Assembly: GCA_963930185.1 (NCBI GenBank)
Contig: CAWVLT010000047.1
Location: forward strand, 5,410 to 69,409
Reading direction: 5' to 3'
Source of the DNA: JAGZEG01 sp963930185
Lineage (GTDB): Bacteria > Actinomycetota > Coriobacteriia > Coriobacteriales > UMGS124
Length of the DNA: 64,000 nucleotides
The notes beneath the pieces were generated by a model. That model was not told the DNA's origin, ran no database searches, and saw only the letters and a list, made by a program, of their open reading frames with translations. This document shows, piece by piece, positions 17,761 through 25,988 of this stretch. Position 1 is the stretch's first letter; every line of letters starts with the position of its first letter. The position numbers and the translations under genes were made by a program.

Positions 17761-18560
17761 CGTTCCTGCCGAGGCTCCTTCTTCACGGGAAAGTCCGCTG
17801 GGTCGAGCGTCTCGACTGCCGAGGTGTCAACAAGGTCTGCGGCCCATGAGAGGGCTTCGCGCGCGACCTGCGCCGCCGCCCGGTAGAGCCCGCTCTTTGC
17901 CTGGCGCTTGACGTTGCCCAGGTAGATGGGGGCAAACACCAGCAGGTGTTCGGAGAGAAACGCCCGCAGCTCTGCGGTGGCGCCCTGGCGGATGACGTCG
18001 CCGCTGGGCTTATCGGAGTCGCTGCCATCGCCGTTGCTTGGTTCGGCCGTCTCCTGCCCTTGCTCGCTTGCCGCAGCCCCTGCCTCGGCGACCTTTGAGA
18101 CGTACAGGCACTCCAGGCCAAAGTGGTCGCACGGCTCGTTGCGGCCGGTTGCCAGCGACAGGCCGTGACGCTCGTAGTCGCGCTTCACCTGCAGAGTGGT
18201 GGGGCCAAACAGCGTGCGGTCGTCGGTGCGGTACACCGACTCGTAGGGGGAGGTTCTGCTAAAGCTCACCTGATAGAAGAGAAACGCGCGGTCCTGCCTG
18301 AACCGCGACGTCGCCGCCTGGGGGTCGGCCGCGGTCGCATATCCGTCAAGCACGTCCCTGAGCTCTCCCGCGCCGGGGCAGGCGGAGGCGAAGGGCTTCT
18401 CGGCCAGCAGGTCGCGCATGCGCGCCAGGTCGTCCACGACGCCCGCCTCGGGGTCCTCCCAGAACAGCCTCCCCACGACCCCAAAGACGATCGAGATGGC
18501 GCGTAGCTGCTCTGCGCTCAGGGTTTTGCGTGCGCTGTCGTGCATGGCGGTGCTCATCAT
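17757..18560 (-). CDS. TorD-family molybdoenzyme maturation chaperone
   Basis: Cytoplasmic chaperone that binds the Tat leader of a molybdoenzyme and aids cofactor loading before export. The 267-residue all-helical protein has the TorD-like pattern, including FLFYQVSFSRTSPYESVY, EPCDHFGLECLYVSKVAEAG and AFLSEHLLVFAPIYLGNVKRQ. An Asp/Ser-rich insert (about 165-190) interrupts the middle. It lies 70 nt after dmsB in the dmsA-dmsB-torD order, so its client is almost certainly the molybdoenzyme at 19292. AGAAAGG precedes the start. Confidence 0.9.
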   Translation of the reverse strand: MMSTAMHDSARKTLSAEQLRAISIVFGVVGRLFWEDPEAGVVDDLARMRDLLAEKPFASACPGAGELRDVLDGYATAADPQAATSRFRQDRAFLFYQVSFSRTSPYESVYRTDDRTLFGPTTLQVKRDYERHGLSLATGRNEPCDHFGLECLYVSKVAEAGAAASEQGQETAEPSNGDGSDSDKPSGDVIRQGATAELRAFLSEHLLVFAPIYLGNVKRQAKSGLYRAAAQVAREALSWAADLVDTSAVETLDPADFPVKKEPRQER

Positions 18561-18630
18561 GGCTGGCGCAACCTTTCTGAGAAATGGGCCGCGCGCCGCG
18601 AGGCTTTCTGCGACGCGCGGCCCGGGTGGA

Positions 18631-19260
18631 CTAACGGTGCTCGAGCGTGGCCTGGCCTATCTCGGCCAGGTTCATGATCTCCCCGCCCTTGTCGGAGTCG
18701 CGATGCGGGTTGATCACGACGTTGGGCTTGGTCTCATCACCGAACAGCGCGATGGTGCACGTGTCGCCGTAGCGCTCGCGTAGCTCGTCGATCGGCCCGA
18801 ACTCAAGGGCGCGCACGGGGCATGCGGTGGCGCAGGCGGGGTGGGGCACGCCGTCCTCACTTGCCTCGTCGGTGCACAGCGTGCATTTGATCGACTTGTT
18901 GATCGTCTTGCTCACGAACGGGTGGCCGTAGGGGCAGGCCAGCGCGCAGGCGCCGCACCCGATGCACACCTCGTGGTCGGAGCGGACGATGCCGTCGGCA
19001 TACTTCTGCATGGCGCCGGTGGGGCAGTTGGCCACGCAGGCCGGGTTGTCGCACTGCTGGCAGGTCAGCGAGACGTAGTAGGCAAACGCCGTGCTGGAAA
19101 AGGCCCCGTTCTCGTCGGTCGTGTAGCTGCCGCCGGCGAACTCGTAGACCTTGCGGATCTTCTCGTCGTCCTCCAGGTTGTTGCGGTCCATGCACGCCGT
19201 CATGCAGGCCTTGCAGCCGGTGCAGATCTCGGTGTTCACGTAGAATCCGTACTGGGACAT
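18631..19260 (-). CDS. dmsB: DmsB-like four-cluster iron-sulfur protein
   Basis: Electron-transfer subunit of a DMSO-reductase-family complex. The 209-residue protein has four cysteine groups for four [4Fe-4S] clusters: CTGCKACMTAC, CQQCDNPACVANC, CIGCGACALAC and CTLC...CATAC. It has no signal of its own, so it would be exported with the Tat-bearing catalytic subunit. It follows dmsA by 31 nt. In the standard complex a DmsC anchor would be next, but torD is found instead. Confidence 0.93.
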   Translation of the reverse strand: MSQYGFYVNTEICTGCKACMTACMDRNNLEDDEKIRKVYEFAGGSYTTDENGAFSSTAFAYYVSLTCQQCDNPACVANCPTGAMQKYADGIVRSDHEVCIGCGACALACPYGHPFVSKTINKSIKCTLCTDEASEDGVPHPACATACPVRALEFGPIDELRERYGDTCTIALFGDETKPNVVINPHRDSDKGGEIMNLAEIGQATLEHR

Positions 19261-19291
19261 CTCAGGTCCTCCTCTCCTGTCGTCCGGGCCG

Positions 19292-21955
19292 CTAGAGCTT
19301 GGTCACGGCCACGTGGTTGGTGTGCACGCCGTTGCCCTTGCTGATGGGCGTGGGGCGCACCGACGTGAGGACCGAGACGCATCCGCCGTGGTCGACGTTG
19401 TCGTAGCTGCCCACCATCTCGGCGTCGGTGCTCTCGGGCTCGTACCAGGCGCCCTGCGGCAGGCTCAGCACGCCGGGCATGATGCGCGGGGTGACCTTCG
19501 CGGTGATCTGCACGCGGCCGCGTGCGTTGTAGACCTCGACCATGTCGCCGTTGGCGATGCCCAGCGCCTCGGCGTCCTGCGTGTTGATCCACAGCTGCTG
19601 CGGGGCAACCTGCTTCATCCAGTCCACGTTGCCGTAGCTAGAGTGGACGCGCGTCTTCTGGTGCTGGCCGATGAGCTGGAACGGGTACTTGTCGGCGTCG
19701 GTCTCGTCGCCCACGCCCTCGGGCGCGACGTAGTACTGGGGCAGCGCGTAGATCTCGCCCATGCCGTCGTCGGGCAGGTAGCCGCCACCGGTGACGTCCC
19801 ACTGTTTGGAGATGTTGTACGCCTGCTTGGAGAAGACCTCCCACTTGCCCGAGGGGGTCGCCAGTTTCTCGGGCTTCTCGTAGACGGCGGGCGTGTGGTC
19901 GTCGGTCTGCTTGAAGAGCCCCTGGGCCTTGAACTCCTCGAAGGTGGCGGGCAGGTCGGCGCCGGCCTCGATGGCCTGGTCGTAGAGCCACTCGACCCAG
20001 CCCTCCTGCGTGCGGCCCTCGGTGAACTCGTCATAGACGCCGAGCTTCTCGGCGAGCAGGCAGCAGATCTCGTAGACGGGCTTGCTCTCGAACAGCGGGG
20101 CGACTGCCGGGGACTCGCACAGCACGAACCCCGTCCAGGCGCTGCCGCCGGTGCAGACGTCCAGCTCCTCGAAGCTGGTGGTGCCCGGCAGGATGATGTC
20201 ACTGATCATGGCGGTGGGCGTCATGTACACGTCGTCGGTCACGATCATGGTGAGGCCCGAGTCGTCCTCGTCGGGCAGGTTGTAGAGACGCAGCATCTCG
20301 TTGATGTCGCCGTGCTGGCCCATCATGACGTTGGAGGCGTAGTTCCAGACGAACTTGATGGGGGCCTTGAGCGCGACGGTCCCCGGCTCCTCGGCGTAGG
20401 TTATGGTACCGGTGTTGTCGATGTTGCGCACGCCCCACGTGGCGTCGTTCATGGACTTGTAGTCCTCGATGGCGTGGTACCAGTCAAAGAAGCTCACGCA
20501 GGTGGTGACGGTGTTCTTCTCCACCAGGTTGGGGATGGATGAGGGGATGGGATACCCCACGCCGCCGGTTGCCTCGCGCGCGCCGGTGCCGCCGCCGGAG
20601 ATGCCGACGTTTTTGGTGAGCGCCGCGATCATGCCGATGGCGCGGGCGCTGTAGCCGCCGGCCATGTGGCGCTGCGGGCCCCAGCCCTGGATCGTGGCGG
20701 TGGGGCCGTCCAGGTACAGCTCGGCCAGCTCCACGATGGTGGCGGCGGGCACGCCGGTGATGGAGGCGGCCCACTCGGGGGTCTTCTCGCCCGTGCCCTC
20801 GAAGGCGCCGGTGCCCATGAGGTAGGCCTCGTAGGACATGTCCTCCTCGACGGTGAGGGTGCCGGTCTTGTCAAAGCCAAAGAACGTGTTATCCGGCGGC
20901 TCGCCCTGCTTGACCTGCTCGAGGAAGGTGTCGCTGTAGAAGCCGATGAAGTTCTCCTCGATGAAGTCGCGGTCGAGCTTGTCGTTGGTCATGAGATAGT
21001 GGACCATGCCGGCGACCAGCGCCATGTCGGTGCCCGGCCTCACGGGGATCCACTGGTTGGCCACGCCCACCGCGGTGTCGGACAGGATGGGATCGATGAC
21101 CACGATCTTGGCATCGGGGTTCTGCAGGCGCACCTGGGTGATGAGATACTGCATCGCCGAGCCGCTCATGCGGGTGTTGGCGGGGTTGTTGCCCCACAGG
21201 ACGATGTTCTTGGAGTTGACCAGGTCGGTGACCTCGTTGTTGCTGTAGGCGTCGCCGTTGAACAGCGGTAGCTCCCAGTTGATCTGGCCGGTGGAGTAGT
21301 CGCAGTAGTGGCGCAGGTATCCGCCGAAGCAGTTGAGCAGGCGGGCGAACATGGTGTTGTCCGGTGCCCAGGACTTACTCACGGTACCGCCCAGCTGGCC
21401 GGTGCCGTACTGGATGTAGAACGCGTCGTTGCCGTACTTCTCCTTGATCGAGATCATGGCGCTGGCGATCTCGTCGATGGCCTCGTCCCAGGTGATGGCC
21501 TCGAACTTGCCCTCGCCACGCTTGGTTCCGGGCACGCGGCGCAGCGGGGTCTGGATGCGCGAGTCGTTGTAGAGGCGCTGGCGGTTGGTGCGGCCGCGCA
21601 CGCAGGAGCGCATCTGGTAGATCTCGCCCGGCCCGAAGATGTCGCCCCCATCATCGTCGACACCCACGCGCACGACGGTGTCGTCCTTCACGTACATCTT
21701 GAGCGGGCAGCGGCTTCCGCAGTTCACGTGGCAGCCACCCCAGGCCATGCTGTCATACTCGAACGGCTCGGCGGCCGGCGGCTGCGGGGCGTCCGCAGCA
21801 TCGGCGCCAGCGCTGGCGTCACTTGCCAGTGCGCTTGTCGACACGACGCCCGTCAGGGCAGCGGTGCCGCCCATGACGGCGGCCCACTCGAGAAACGTGC
21901 GACGGCTCATCGTGGCGTCTGTCCTCTGGGGTAGCTTCTCGTCGGTCATTGGCAT
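19292..21955 (-). CDS. dmsA: Molybdopterin oxidoreductase, DmsA-like catalytic subunit
   Basis: An 887-residue Tat-exported molybdo-bis(pyranopterin) enzyme of the DMSO reductase family, probably a terminal reductase; the true acceptor (DMSO, TMAO, another S- or N-oxide) cannot be read from sequence. It has the signal SRRTFLEWAA, the [4Fe-4S] cysteines at about 75, 79, 83 and 118 (CHVNC, SRC, SCVRGR), and a YSTGQ segment where DmsA-type enzymes place the serine ligand of Mo. ATG 21955 follows GGAGAGGGG; ATG 21949 is an alternative. It heads the operon dmsA-dmsB-torD. Confidence 0.93.
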   Translation of the reverse strand: MPMTDEKLPQRTDATMSRRTFLEWAAVMGGTAALTGVVSTSALASDASAGADAADAPQPPAAEPFEYDSMAWGGCHVNCGSRCPLKMYVKDDTVVRVGVDDDGGDIFGPGEIYQMRSCVRGRTNRQRLYNDSRIQTPLRRVPGTKRGEGKFEAITWDEAIDEIASAMISIKEKYGNDAFYIQYGTGQLGGTVSKSWAPDNTMFARLLNCFGGYLRHYCDYSTGQINWELPLFNGDAYSNNEVTDLVNSKNIVLWGNNPANTRMSGSAMQYLITQVRLQNPDAKIVVIDPILSDTAVGVANQWIPVRPGTDMALVAGMVHYLMTNDKLDRDFIEENFIGFYSDTFLEQVKQGEPPDNTFFGFDKTGTLTVEEDMSYEAYLMGTGAFEGTGEKTPEWAASITGVPAATIVELAELYLDGPTATIQGWGPQRHMAGGYSARAIGMIAALTKNVGISGGGTGAREATGGVGYPIPSSIPNLVEKNTVTTCVSFFDWYHAIEDYKSMNDATWGVRNIDNTGTITYAEEPGTVALKAPIKFVWNYASNVMMGQHGDINEMLRLYNLPDEDDSGLTMIVTDDVYMTPTAMISDIILPGTTSFEELDVCTGGSAWTGFVLCESPAVAPLFESKPVYEICCLLAEKLGVYDEFTEGRTQEGWVEWLYDQAIEAGADLPATFEEFKAQGLFKQTDDHTPAVYEKPEKLATPSGKWEVFSKQAYNISKQWDVTGGGYLPDDGMGEIYALPQYYVAPEGVGDETDADKYPFQLIGQHQKTRVHSSYGNVDWMKQVAPQQLWINTQDAEALGIANGDMVEVYNARGRVQITAKVTPRIMPGVLSLPQGAWYEPESTDAEMVGSYDNVDHGGCVSVLTSVRPTPISKGNGVHTNHVAVTKL

Positions 21956-22095
21956 TCCCCTCTCCTCTCGTCCAAAGCTCCTCGAACGATCCTTCGGCAC
22001 GGGATGAGGGGCGTGCGGCTACTTGATACCACGCATGGCCGTGGCCCTAACCCGTGTCGTCATGTTCCATTGAAACTCTCGCGCGGCACCCCCTT

Positions 22096-22114
22096 GTCAC
22101 ATGCGGTATGTGAC
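22096..22114. promoter_or_regulatory. Palindrome GTCACAT-N5-ATGTGAC between divergent genes
   Basis: Perfect 7-bp arms with a 5-nt spacer lie in the 303-nt gap between dmsA (start 21955) and the gene at 22259, about 67 nt before a TATACT (22181-22186). Symmetry and place suggest an operator for one or both genes. Confidence 0.5.
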
Positions 22115-22258
22115 ATGCGACGAAATGCCTGCTCACCGACATGCTCGATTTTTCTGCTCGCCGCGTTGCACTCTGGCTCGGTATACTCTTGGTGGAGGTC
22201 CGTGTTCCCGATTGGGGCCGAGATGACCGGAGCCCCTCTTCAAGGAGGTCGTTCGTCT

Positions 22259-24199
22259 ATGGCGCTTCAGCTTCTCTTCGGCGACGACGTCGATGTCTCC
22301 TTCCTCGACAGGCTGGTCGAGGTTGACCACGCATGCTACGAGCCCGAGTACTGGGGTGATCCGCGCAACACACAGGCCCGCTATCTCAAGAACAGACGAT
22401 CGTTTGTCTTCGTGCTCGACGCCGGAAGCGATCGCCTGGCCGGCTACCTTAACTTTTTCCCCTGTGAACGTGGCCTATATCTAGACAACCTGTCTCGCAG
22501 CCCCGTCATCCGCGACGATGACATCACGCCCGACGAGGTCGCTGACTACCGAACTGACGAAAACCATCTGTTTATCATCTCGATGGCGATACATCCTGAC
22601 TACCAAGGCGGCGAGGCCGTCAGGCTGCTGACCAATGGGTTCATCGACTATCTTGGCAGGTTACGCGCGCAAGGCTATCCCATTACGGACATCATGGGGA
22701 CGGCGGTCTCGGCCCATGGGCGCAAGGCCATGGGAAATCTCCTCTTTCGCAGGCATCGTGAGCTGGATGACGGGAACACGGTCTATGTCTGCGATGGCTC
22801 ACGCCTCGACAAGCTCCTTGCCAACGACCTGTACTTCAAGACGTATCAAGATGACCTGTGGATACTCCTGCCGCTCGCGGAGCACAAGGCGAATCTGCGC
22901 ATAGCCAACCTCTTCTCTGATCTCGATGGGAAGGATTGGGAAGGCGGGCCCGGGGCGAGGTGTCGCCCACCGGTCGCGCCTGAGGGCGATCCTTCTGGCG
23001 AGCCTGCCGGGTTCGGGCGTCACGACGAGGTTGGTCGCTCGGTCGCACGCCGCGTAATCGACGCTCTGCGCGAATGCTTTGCCTACGAGTGCAGCAACGA
23101 GGTCGTGCGCGACCTCGAGTTCGCGTACCTGGGGAGCTACGATTTTCTCCATACTACTGACGAGTACGAGGGGCGGCACTCGGGAAATGAGGTGGTGATG
23201 GGTCTGCCGCACGGCCACGCCATACTCGTTGCGCATCGACGAACGCACATGTTTGTGGTCGCACTCGTGCTGCCTTCCTACCCTCACTCCACCACCCAGA
23301 TGGAGGATCAGGTCTCCTATGACTACCTCAAGATCAGGGACCCGCAGAGTGGCTCGTTCATCCCGTTCTACAGTTATTTGCTGAAGACATACGGCCTGCA
23401 TCGCTGCGGGCCGGCGAAGTGCCTGCTTTACCTTGCCGGCAAGCCTCACGATGAGCGCGAGCTGCAGGACATGCTCGCCGCCGAGTCATATGACAACTAC
23501 GGGCGCGAATACCGCATGGCAAGCCCCGAGCTCGCGCTGGCGGCTACGCAGAACCGCGCCGTATATGACTATTATGAGGTGTATCTTTCGAGCAGGGCGA
23601 TCGTCTACGTCGCCAAGGAATACTCCGACGAGATGGAGGATCGCATCTTTGATTTTGCGAACTATCTGTTCGTGGTCATGCTCGTCCTCTTCCAGAACAC
23701 GGCGCTTGCCAAGGTGAACATGCGCGTCACAGATGTACTCGAGACAAATCGCGACATCTCGCCCAAGGCGAAGCTCGCGATCGATCGGGAGTATGGGCAG
23801 ACCATTCGCTTCTGGGAGGTGCAGAACTTCAAATACTTGTCGACGCAGATAGAGGGCACCTATGTTCGTGAGGCGTTCCTCAACAAGGAGCTGTCAGAAA
23901 TATACAGCGAGCATCAGGGATTCCTCGAACATCTGGTCTCGGTAAAGAGCGCTATCGCCGAGGGTCGCACGGGTATGGTCATCAACGTTGTGGCTGTCAT
24001 CCTTGCTGCAATCCAGCTTGAGCCCGTGTTCACGGATCTGCTCATGAGACTATACTCCTTCTTGGGGATAGAGGCCGCCTATGCGACGGGCGCCACGTAT
24101 CGTGGACTGTTCGGCGGGATCGCGCTCATCGTCGTCGTGGTGGTTGCCAATTATTGGAGACGCTATCGGCCACACCATAACGACACGGGCGGGAGGTGA
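22259..24199 (+). CDS. Large protein with GNAT-like N-terminus and membrane-anchored C-terminus
   Basis: The 646-residue product has no close match known to me. Residues about 1-190 look like a GNAT acetyltransferase fold, with FIISMAIHPDYQGGEAVRLL resembling the acetyl-CoA-binding motif (HPxYQGxG). Residues 230-400 are of unknown type. Residues about 450-580 are strongly helical, then two hydrophobic segments (about 578-600 and 618-635) end in a basic tail. This layout suggests a membrane-bound sensor or modifier. AAGGAGG at 22242 fixes ATG 22259. A ThiT-like gene follows after 6 nt, so they share a transcript. Confidence 0.75.
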   Translation: MALQLLFGDDVDVSFLDRLVEVDHACYEPEYWGDPRNTQARYLKNRRSFVFVLDAGSDRLAGYLNFFPCERGLYLDNLSRSPVIRDDDITPDEVADYRTDENHLFIISMAIHPDYQGGEAVRLLTNGFIDYLGRLRAQGYPITDIMGTAVSAHGRKAMGNLLFRRHRELDDGNTVYVCDGSRLDKLLANDLYFKTYQDDLWILLPLAEHKANLRIANLFSDLDGKDWEGGPGARCRPPVAPEGDPSGEPAGFGRHDEVGRSVARRVIDALRECFAYECSNEVVRDLEFAYLGSYDFLHTTDEYEGRHSGNEVVMGLPHGHAILVAHRRTHMFVVALVLPSYPHSTTQMEDQVSYDYLKIRDPQSGSFIPFYSYLLKTYGLHRCGPAKCLLYLAGKPHDERELQDMLAAESYDNYGREYRMASPELALAATQNRAVYDYYEVYLSSRAIVYVAKEYSDEMEDRIFDFANYLFVVMLVLFQNTALAKVNMRVTDVLETNRDISPKAKLAIDREYGQTIRFWEVQNFKYLSTQIEGTYVREAFLNKELSEIYSEHQGFLEHLVSVKSAIAEGRTGMVINVVAVILAAIQLEPVFTDLLMRLYSFLGIEAAYATGATYRGLFGGIALIVVVVVANYWRRYRPHHNDTGGR

Positions 24200-24205
24200 G
24201 GGGGC

Positions 24206-24865
24206 GTGACAACGAGGGGGAAACGCCGGCAGTACCGTCGAGGGCGCTGGGATTGGATATGGGGCAACCGGATGGCCTGGACGGCGCTGCTTCTCGTCAT
24301 CGCGGCCCTGCTCTCGGCCGTTCGCTTTGTCACGTTGAGCCAAGGGGGAGCCGTCACGTTTTTGAGCCTGCTGCCCTTGTGGCTCGTGACTTTCTTTTAC
24401 GGACCTCGCCATGGCCTGGCTGCCGGCTTTGTATATGGATTCGTGAGACTGGCGGTGATTGGGGTGACGGGGGAGTGGGTTAACTACGCCCCTGGGGCTA
24501 TCATCCTGGAATATCCGATTGCGTGCGGTGTGTTCGCGCTGGGCGGGTTGCTGTGCGATAGGCGCGTGGGTGTCGGGGAGGACGGCGTGCCTCGTGATGC
24601 GTTTGGGCTGCGGGCGGGGTACCTGGTCGGCCTGCTTTTGATGGGCGCGTGCTATGTGACCTCCGCCTTGCTTTTCTATCCGCCCGATGCAGAGGGGATC
24701 CTCGCAAATCTGGTCTCATGCATTGTCTATGATATGAGCTATCTGCTTATCGAGGGACTGCTTACCGAACTTCTGCTGTGCGTCCCCGCGGTGGTCGAGG
24801 CGGTGCACTACCTGCGCGAGATCGCGACCACCCCGATGGAGGATCCTACCTTGGAGTCATTCTAG
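24206..24865 (+). CDS. thiT: ThiT-like thiamine transporter substrate-binding membrane protein
   Basis: S-component-type protein of an energy-coupling-factor importer for thiamine. The 219-residue product has about six helices and the family pattern: AVTFLSLLPLWLVTFFYGPRHGL, AAGFVYGFVRL, then ILEYPIACGVFALGGLLCD, in which the acidic residue and Tyr-Pro of the ThiT motif are kept. The start is a GTG at 24206 after GGGAGGTGA. It is preceded by a coding gene with a 6-nt gap, so no TPP riboswitch can be directly upstream. Ligand assignment is by family resemblance. Confidence 0.8.
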   Translation: MTTRGKRRQYRRGRWDWIWGNRMAWTALLLVIAALLSAVRFVTLSQGGAVTFLSLLPLWLVTFFYGPRHGLAAGFVYGFVRLAVIGVTGEWVNYAPGAIILEYPIACGVFALGGLLCDRRVGVGEDGVPRDAFGLRAGYLVGLLLMGACYVTSALLFYPPDAEGILANLVSCIVYDMSYLLIEGLLTELLLCVPAVVEAVHYLREIATTPMEDPTLESF

Positions 24866-24947
24866 ACCCTGCCTGCATGCGCAAGTAGAATAGGTGCGTT
24901 GTCGAGCTTGCGGTTTCACGTGAGGCGTTGTGCGAGGTTAACTGGGG

Positions 24948-25967
24948 GTGTGGCTGGCAATGGGAGGCGCGGCCTTTGCCTGGTCGGTCATAGAGCTCGT
25001 CGTCTTCACGGCGCTGGCGCCGCCGGCTGCGGTCGCCTTCTCGCTCGTGGCGGCGCGCTGCGCGTTCGAGCGCCTGCCCGCTTCGCTGCTGCGCGCCTAC
25101 ACGTCGCTTCTCATGGTTCCCCTGGCAATCGTGACCGTGGGGTTCGTGGTGTCCGCCACGCATTTGGGCAATCCGGGCAACGCGCTCTACGTATTCACGC
25201 GCGTGGGCTCCTCGGGCCTGTCGAACGAGGTCCTCGCGACGGCGCTGTTTCTCGGGGCGTCGGGCTTGCTGTGGGTCGCGAGCCTGCTCGCGAACCTTCC
25301 CTTTGCCGTGAGGCGCGCGTGGCTGATCGCGTGCATCGCGCTTGCGGGGGTCTACCTGGTCTTGACGTCAAGGACGTACTGCATGCCCACGATCCCCACC
25401 TGGAGCATGCCGGCGTCGCAGGCGCTGCTCGTCATCCTGGCCTTTGCCGGCGGCTCGGTCATGGGCCAGCTGCTCCTTGGGGCGGGCGAGCGGATGACCG
25501 CCTCCCGTGACGGGCGGCCTGCTGTGGGCGCGGGCGTAGATGGCGGCCGGGCCGTGGTCCCCGCCGATGGGCAGCCGGTCGCAGATGGCGAGCGGGACGG
25601 CGTTGCCCCGAGGTCTGCGCGGGCATTGGGAAGGCTGCCTCTGGTGCTCGCAGGGATCTGCACGGCCGTGACGTGCGCCGTCATGGTCGTGCAGTGGGCA
25701 CAGCTGCACGGCATGGCAAACTCCTACGGGCATGCGGTCGATCTCGTGCCCCGGTATCCGCTTGTGATCGCCGTCTATGCGGCCTGCCTCGCGGCGGCGA
25801 TCACGCTGGCCTGGCGCACCTCCGGCCGACTCGTGGAGACGCCGGTGGGTTTTGGGCCGCGCGCGGCGCTGCGCCTCTGGGCGCCGGCGGTGGCCGCCGT
25901 CATCTTGATGTATGGTGCCACGTTTCTCGTCAGGTTCCAGTTCTACTGCATGTATCTGCCGCTCTGA
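24948..25967 (+). CDS. dmsC: DmsC-like reductase membrane anchor subunit
   Basis: A 339-residue protein with eight predicted helices, matching the DmsC family, which anchors DmsAB and oxidises menaquinol. Family traits include ELVVFTALAPPAAVAF near the N-terminus and HLGNPGNALYVFTRVGSSGL in the second helix pair. GTG 24948 lies 8 nt after GAGGTT; ATG 24960 is an alternative. An insert of about 50 polar residues (about 182-225) breaks the helices. It is 3 kb from dmsA and on the other strand, upstream of a LuxR gene (21-nt gap). Confidence 0.85.
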   Translation: MWLAMGGAAFAWSVIELVVFTALAPPAAVAFSLVAARCAFERLPASLLRAYTSLLMVPLAIVTVGFVVSATHLGNPGNALYVFTRVGSSGLSNEVLATALFLGASGLLWVASLLANLPFAVRRAWLIACIALAGVYLVLTSRTYCMPTIPTWSMPASQALLVILAFAGGSVMGQLLLGAGERMTASRDGRPAVGAGVDGGRAVVPADGQPVADGERDGVAPRSARALGRLPLVLAGICTAVTCAVMVVQWAQLHGMANSYGHAVDLVPRYPLVIAVYAACLAAAITLAWRTSGRLVETPVGFGPRAALRLWAPAVAAVILMYGATFLVRFQFYCMYLPL

Positions 25968-25988
25968 GGGGTTCGAGGAGGCTTGTCG

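Noticed and set aside
19313..20542. Plus-strand 409-codon ORF inside dmsA
   Set aside because: It is the high-GC complement of dmsA with Val/Leu/Asp/His-rich repetitive sequence; dmsA carries all cofactor motifs.
24200..24205. TPP riboswitch for the ThiT-like gene
   Set aside because: Only 6 nt separate it from the preceding coding region, and no THI-box-like sequence was found.
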